Below, in pieces: positions 62,318-64,000 of a DNA stretch of 64,000 bases; within the stretch, counting starts at the first letter, position 1; every line of letters begins with the position of its first letter. The stretch lies in the NCBI GenBank assembly GCA_020443425.1, contig JAGRIE010000013.1, positions 1 through 64,000 of the forward strand, read 5' to 3'. The position numbers and the translations under genes were made by a program. The DNA comes from Halioglobus sp. Its GTDB lineage: Bacteria > Pseudomonadota > Gammaproteobacteria > Pseudomonadales > Halieaceae. The notes below the pieces were generated by a model. It ran no database searches. It had not been told where the DNA came from and worked only from the letters and a program-made list of their open reading frames with translations.

Positions 62318-63743
62318 GCTTTCCCTGTTCCCTGCGCTTCTGCTGCGCTTTGTACTGCTGCATAAAGGTCTTCCCTTCGGGGGCTGGAAAATTGCGCTGG
62401 CTGGTCCAGCCAGCGGCCAGGGGCAGGCGCTCGAAATTGCCGTGTTTGCGGCCGAACCAGTGCAGAACGGGAATCACGATGGAGGTCAGCGCATGGTAGA
62501 GCGGCGGGTGCCGGGTCAGCCAGCTGTGCAGTTTCAGTCCCAGTCGCCAGCGCGGAGCGGACAATTTTTTGCTGTTCTCCTCATGTCTCAGATCGCGCAG
62601 CAGGTCGGGCAGCGGAATATCCGCCGGGCAGACCTCGGCGCAGCGGCCGCAGCTGGTGCAGGCATTGGGCAGCGCGTGGCTCTGTTCCAGAGAGGTCAGC
62701 AGCGGCGTCAGTATCGAACCCATCGGCCCGGTGTATACCCAGCCGTAAGCGTGGCCACCGACGGCGCTGTAGATAGGGCAGTGGTTCAGGCAGGCGCCGC
62801 AGCGGATGCATTCGAGCATCTCCCGGTAGTCACTGTCCAGGATCTCGCTGCGCTTGTTGTCCAGCAGCACGAAATGCGTCTCGATCGGCCCGTCGACATC
62901 GCTTTCCCGGCGCGGCCCGGAGTAAAAGCTGGTGTAGCAGGTCTGCGATTGACCGGTGGCCGATCGCACCAGCAGGCGCAGCATGGCGGTCGCATCCTGT
63001 GCCAGCGGCAGCACCCGGTCAATGGTGGTACAGACAATCAACACCCGGGGCAGATTGGCGCACAGGTCCCCGTTGCCTTCATTTGTCACCAGCATGGAAT
63101 AGCCGTTTTCGGCGATCAGTGCATTGGCGCCGATGATGCCCACTTCGGCTTTCAGGAAATGCTCGCGCAGTACCTGGCGGGCCTCGCTCACCAGATCAAC
63201 GGTCTCGGGCAGCTCCCGGTCGCCGAGTTTGTGTTTGGCCTGGAACAGCTCGCGGATCTCGCCGGCAGATTTGTGCAGTGCCGGGGCCACGATATGGCTG
63301 GGTGTCTCGCCGGCCTGCTGGATGATGTACTCGCCGAGATCGGTCTCCATTACCTCAAGACCAGCGCGCTGCAGGAAATCATTCAGGCCGGTCTCTTCGG
63401 TGACCATGGACTTGCCCTTGGCGACATGCCTGGCGTCGTGCTGCTGGCAGATGTCGAGCACCAGGCTGTTGAGTTCGTCGCCATCGCGCGCAAAGTGCAC
63501 GTGGTTGCCATTGTGCACGGCTTCGTGCTCAAACTGTCCGAGATAGTACTCGAGGTGATCCAGGCTGTGCTGACGCACACGTTTCACATGTTGGCGCAGG
63601 GCGTCAAACTCAGTGAATCCCTCGACCGCTGCCGAGCGTATCAGGGGCGCGAACGCTGCGATTACATCCCTGCGCTCGGCCTGTGCAGTGTTGCCCAGGG
63701 CCGCACTGGCATTGTCGAGAAACGTATCGCTGTGCTGCTCCAC
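62307..63743 (-). CDS. lutB: LutB iron-sulfur protein of L-lactate oxidation
   Basis: This 478-aa protein has two ferredoxin-type clusters (CIRCGACLNHCP and CTSCGRCAEVCP) and the LutB opening with ARHVAKGKSMVTEETGLNDFLQRAGLEV. A further motif MGSILTPLLTSLEQSHALPNACTSC is typical. It works with LutA and LutC in the cytoplasm as an electron-transfer complex for L-lactate dehydrogenation. It is 3 bp downstream of lutA and overlaps lutC by 11 bp. Confidence 0.92.
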   Translation of the reverse strand: MEQHSDTFLDNASAALGNTAQAERRDVIAAFAPLIRSAAVEGFTEFDALRQHVKRVRQHSLDHLEYYLGQFEHEAVHNGNHVHFARDGDELNSLVLDICQQHDARHVAKGKSMVTEETGLNDFLQRAGLEVMETDLGEYIIQQAGETPSHIVAPALHKSAGEIRELFQAKHKLGDRELPETVDLVSEARQVLREHFLKAEVGIIGANALIAENGYSMLVTNEGNGDLCANLPRVLIVCTTIDRVLPLAQDATAMLRLLVRSATGQSQTCYTSFYSGPRRESDVDGPIETHFVLLDNKRSEILDSDYREMLECIRCGACLNHCPIYSAVGGHAYGWVYTGPMGSILTPLLTSLEQSHALPNACTSCGRCAEVCPADIPLPDLLRDLRHEENSKKLSAPRWRLGLKLHSWLTRHPPLYHALTSIVIPVLHWFGRKHGNFERLPLAAGWTSQRNFPAPEGKTFMQQYKAQQKRREQGKHER

Positions 63744-63746
63744 CGG

Positions 63747-64000
63747 CTACTTTCCTTTTCCAATAGCGGGGCCGTCGAACTGCATGCTCAGCAGTTCCGC
63801 GATATGGCGTACTTCGATATCCTCGCCGAGGCGCTCTGCGCGCCCGGCGATATTGAGCAGGCAGCCCAGGTCGCCGCCGGCCAGGATCCTGGCGCCGGTG
63901 GCGACAGCGTCCTTCAGTTTGTCATCTACCATCTTGCCGGAGATAGCCGGCATCTTGGCGCAGAATGTGCCACCGAAACCACAGCAGACCTCGCTCTGCT
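63747..64000 (-). CDS. lutA: LutA (3' end, start outside window)
   Basis: The visible 84 residues include [14 protein letters not shown], a cysteine-rich CCG motif of the LutA/heterodisulfide-reductase family, and MSKMVDDKL-like and [15 protein letters not shown] segments, which are the LutA C-terminus. LutA is the L-lactate dehydrogenase complex subunit with CCG domains. The gene continues past the right edge, so its promoter and any lldP permease are not visible. Confidence 0.9.
   Translation of the reverse strand, partial: QSEVCCGFGGTFCAKMPAISGKMVDDKLKDAVATGARILAGGDLGCLLNIAGRAERLGEDIEVRHIAELLSMQFDGPAIGKGK

Noticed and set aside
1..64000. rRNA, tRNA, CRISPR arrays, insertion sequences, integrases and phage genes
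   Set aside because: None seen by eye; tRNA absence was not tested with a dedicated model.

Overview
The window looks like chromosomal DNA of a marine, aerobic, Gram-negative gammaproteobacterium. Gene content (PEP-CTERM/PrsT surface genes, three TonB-dependent receptors, sulfotransferase, FinR/Fpr pair, DbpA, YbiT, PlsB, GadB, LutABC) and high GC point towards Halieaceae or relatives; that placement is inferred from memory of protein families. I see no rRNA, tRNA, CRISPR array, insertion sequence, integrase or phage gene, so this is ordinary chromosome with a few accessory blocks.

Layout. 1-5.6 kb: 3' part of a large repeat protein (choice-of-anchor D repeats, PEP-CTERM-like tail), convergent with a PrsT-type TPR lipoprotein. 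5.8-8.8 kb: probable tripartite export operon (DUF3302 protein, HlyD-type adaptor, OprM/NodT-type outer membrane lipoprotein). 8.8-12.5 kb: BlaI-type repressor and M56 membrane protease, divergent from a TonB receptor. 12.6-15.6 kb: cardiolipin synthase and M32 carboxypeptidase. 15.6-19 kb: TonB receptor with a Coq4-like gene upstream on the same strand. 19.3-21.4 kb: small hypothetical genes.

20.9-31.9 kb is a likely phosphate-starvation block. Two promoters each carry three Pho half-sites in 11-bp steps, followed after exactly 10 nt by a -10-like hexamer. One drives a small secreted protein; the other drives a 1022-aa TonB receptor followed by a beta-helix-like lipoprotein that has been internally duplicated. 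Two glycerophosphodiester phosphodiesterases and an MFS transporter lie nearby. A candidate job is binding, import and hydrolysis of an organophosphate, but the substrate is unknown.

31.9-36.1 kb: minus-strand run with hydrolase, DUF4124-like protein, glutamate decarboxylase, methyltransferase-like protein and bactofilin. 36.2-40.6 kb: lipoprotein, sulfotransferase paired with an alkylsulfatase-like metallohydrolase, and a Tat-signal short-chain dehydrogenase. 40.7-46.6 kb: DbpA helicase, YbiT ABC-F ATPase, class II aldolase, and LysR (FinR-like) divergent from ferredoxin-NADP reductase. 46.6-50.1 kb: hydrolase lipoprotein, DUF4136 lipoprotein, RhlE-type helicase. 50.1-56.7 kb: lipid operon (PQQ-type dehydrogenase with cytochrome c tail, CDP-alcohol phosphatidyltransferase, YbhP-like EEP protein, PlsB-like acyltransferase, acyl-CoA synthetase). 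56.9-61.6 kb: degenerate HD-GYP protein, lipoprotein, a GAPDH paralogue lacking its catalytic cysteine that is translationally coupled to an intact GAPDH, and a SYLF-domain protein. 61.6-64 kb: lutC, lutB and the 3' end of lutA for L-lactate oxidation.
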